A DNA stretch of 64,000 nucleotides from Ricinus communis. Lineage: Eukaryota > Streptophyta > Magnoliopsida > Malpighiales > Euphorbiaceae. The notes under the pieces are model-generated. The model worked only from the letters and a program-made list of their open reading frames with translations. It was not told the DNA's origin and made no database searches. The translations under genes were made by a program, and so were the position numbers. Shown here in pieces: positions 61,541 to 64,000 of this stretch (its first letter is position 1; each line of letters opens with the position of its first letter). Location of the stretch: contig NC_063258.1 of assembly GCF_019578655.1 (NCBI RefSeq), positions 25,982,802-26,046,801 of the forward strand. The letters are read 5' to 3'.

Positions 61541-62089
61541 GTGTGTGTGATAACACAATTAATGATTGAACTATCAATAATATTTTCAAAGGCTCCAAAA
61601 GCTTACTTGATTTTTGCATTATCTGTAAGGATAAGTAGAAAGTGCCGAACGAGATTGTTCACCCACTTATTCCGATAATTAAGTCAGTAATTTATGAAAG
61701 AATGATTTAAATATAATGAATGTGTAAAGTAACATGTACCATACAACTCTTTATATAGACGTTGAAAGTTTTGATGTCCTATTAGATGTAGAACTTATTA
61801 GATATAGGTTAGTTTATATATAATAGGACTTATTTTTGAGTTATAAATCGGATCAAACTTATGATTAGAAGACACGATCTCTTAGACTTTCTATTGTAGG
61901 GAATACAAACTTGATCAACTATGCCTTTCTCACATGTGATAAATTGATTTTATATATATATATATATGATAAAAAAATTACACATTTTTTGAGATGATCA
62001 CAAAACACATAGGCTAGAATCATATATACCTGTGCTGTGTGGTTCATGAATCATAATCTAGACAAAGAAAACCCCATAATATTGTTTGG
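60914..62089. other. upstream flank of the small membrane protein gene
   Basis: Promoter region followed by AT-rich sequence. Contains the (AT)n/(GT)n microsatellite listed separately. No gene is supported. Confidence 0.5.
61503..61549. repeat. compound microsatellite (AT)n-(GT)n
   Basis: About 18 AT dinucleotides followed directly by about five GT dinucleotides. Confidence 0.95.
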
Positions 62090-62340
62090 TCTTGTTAACC
62101 TTTTGCTCGTGCTCGTGCACCACACGGCAAAGAAAACTTTTTCCTGGCTTATGTCACTTCCTTGTTGGGAGAAGACGAAGACTAGATCGGGAGGGAATAT
62201 CATATTCTTGGTCTTTCTTTATTGAGAAAAAAAAAAAAATTGTCGAGCCAGGGCGTTGCCGACGCTCCTCCGATCCCCGGTGGTTACTCGTTTGTTTTTG
62301 GGGTGCGTGCTTTGTTGAAAGAGGCATATAATAGTGCTTT
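62090..62340. other. GC-richer patch split by a poly(A) run
   Basis: Within AT-rich sequence, 62100-62200 and 62241-62320 are clearly richer in G+C and are separated by a run of 13 A at about 62226-62240. The plus frame gives VEPGRCRRSSDPRWLLVCFW, which I do not recognise. A retroposed or TE-derived fragment is possible. Confidence 0.3.
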
Positions 62341-63425
62341 GATTTTTTCCTTTCCTTTCTTCATTTACCTTAAGTGTTGTTTAATGATATATTGGCTTTA
62401 ATTATCAAAATAAATCTCAACTTTCCATCTCTTTTCGTATTATCTAATTCTTATTAATTTCTTTATATAAAAAATTTGGTGAATTCAATTCAAAAAAGTG
62501 ATAGATTTTACAAATATGATGTTGAATTGTTTTCTAAAATAATGAAAGAAAATTATGAATTAGCAATATTCAAATGAATATAAAATTTAAATTAATTTCT
62601 TTGAATAATTTAAAAATTTTAAAAGTGAAAATCACGTTCCTCACCTTCTCTGCTTTTTCCCTCTATCCTTTATGCGCAGATTAACTTTTAATATTTATCA
62701 TTAAAATAGTCACTAAATTTTAAATTATAATTCACTATAAAAAGATTATTTGTTATCTAAATACAAAAAATACTTTTACTTTTATTATTGAGATTTAAAT
62801 CAAGAATTTTGCTAGAGTATCGTGTGATACTCTATCATTATGAGTCTATTTTTTCCAGTTATATTCTATTGATTAATATTATTAAAAATAATTTTATATT
62901 TTATATATTCAGTAAATATAGATTGCCAATAAATTTATATATAATTTTTAATTATTTATAAAAATTAAAATTTTATAGTTAAATTTTATAATTGTCAAGT
63001 ACTACTAATTACATTTTAAAAATAAATAAAAAATTTAATACATAAAAGAGTAATTAAATACTATATAATTGACTAATCTAATATTTTATTATATTAATAA
63101 ATTATTAAAATTAAGAGAATATTAATTTATATAAACTTATATGATACCGTGTATATGATATATTAGAATGAATCTTAAATTAATAGTTGATATAAATCTT
63201 TGTATTTTAGCTATTATTCATAACATTGTACTATAATAGTGTGAAGGCAATATATTGTTTATTGTAATATGTTTTTCAACTGATGTAATTGTTTACTTAT
63301 TTCCATTATACTGTGTTAAATTAGATTCTGCCTTTAAGATTTGGGATAACCTTTCTTTTCTTTTTTGGATTTGAATTGAAACACTGTGATAAAGGACTTA
63401 AAAGGATTTGCATAGCTAAAAGATT
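62341..63425. other. AT-rich intergenic, nothing supported
   Basis: Low-complexity AT-rich sequence with no exon or TE recognised. Confidence 0.5.
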
Positions 63426-63573
63426 TGTTTACATATATATATATATATATTGTTGGTCTGGGTCATCCATAATGTGTCCGAGCATAGCAGCCTACCATGC
63501 TAAAGTATTAGAGATTTTAGAGGCCAAAGATCCAATTGAAGATTGGAAAGTGACTTGCAACCAATGGGTTTAG
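63426..63573 (+). other. possible exon fragment, unknown
   Basis: After an (AT)n tract (63433-63450) the plus frame reads CPSIAAYHAKVLEILEAKDP then IEDWKVTCNQWV and a stop. The composition is protein-like, in contrast to its surroundings. No family was recognised and no partner exon was found in the window. Confidence 0.2.
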
Positions 63574-64000
63574 AACTTGATTTTGCAATGTTGCTTCCTC
63601 CTGCACATGGCATCTACCCTTTGCTATTCTTTCTAGACATAGTAGTTTGGTACCAACTGCCTGATTCAGTTGAATGTATTCGGTTAAAACACATAAAAGC
63701 CTAATGGTAATAAAATTCTAAAGTTTTGCTTGTTTTTTAAAAATATTAAGATATTATAAAATTGAATGCAATTTTGATTAATGAAGTAAGAGCTAGTTGG
63801 CATCCACGTGGGCATGTTATTAAGTCTACATCTACACCATACCAACAGTAATCAATATGAGTTAATTAATTAGATTTAAAAAATAAATCTAAAAAAGAAA
63901 AGAAAAAACTTAGATTAGAATCTCTCATGAATATGATTTTATAATCTTTACTATTAAATTTTAATCAAACGATTGAAATTTTATTAAAATAATTAATTTA
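63574..64000. other. right edge, nothing supported
   Basis: AT-rich sequence running off the window. No coding or repeat feature was identified. Confidence 0.5.

Overview
The window is nuclear DNA of a flowering plant. Its genes have many short GT-AG introns, it is strongly AT-rich, and it carries plant Ty3/gypsy LTR elements, a tRNA-derived SINE and plant-only gene families. The proteins look eudicot, probably rosid; a Malpighiales/Euphorbiaceae source is a guess from protein resemblance only.

Region by region: (1) 120-12885 is a nest of LTR retrotransposons. A solo LTR (family B, TSD TAAAC) was split by a second solo LTR (family A, TSD AATAC) and by a degraded minus-strand Ty3/gypsy element (family C). 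The right LTR of C was in turn invaded by another family A element, of which only the 3' end remains. (2) 14123-20756 (+) is a 14-exon SOS2/CIPK24-type protein kinase gene with a SINE in intron 11. (3) 22160-22639 (-) is a two-exon EPFL cysteine-rich secreted peptide gene, and 23812-24494 (-) is a possible small secreted peptide gene of unknown family. (4) 25865-28171 (-) is an EIN3-binding F-box (EBF1/2) gene. (5) 28.6-42.5 kb is AT-rich and gene-poor, with a MITE-like element at 40.2-41.4 kb. (6) 42535-44749 (-) is a five-exon DUF4050-like gene. (7) 46047-47327 (-) is a two-exon nuclear gene for bacterial-type ribosomal protein bL36. (8) 48661-51368 (-) is a decayed F-box/LRR/FBD gene. (9) 51.4-60.3 kb is gene-poor, with a TRIM-like LTR at 52.8 kb and, at 57994-58015 (+), a motif with the layout of the miR399 target-mimic site of IPS1/At4 RNAs. 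(10) 60338-60913 (-) is a two-exon small membrane-anchored basic protein. The rest is AT-rich with simple repeats.

The genes do not form an operon or an obvious cluster. Several belong to signalling pathways: SOS2 in salt and ion homeostasis, EBF in ethylene signalling, EPFL in peptide signalling, and possibly the miR399 decoy in phosphate homeostasis. Exon models were built by eye from splice sites, reading-frame continuity and remembered family motifs; no search or alignment was run.
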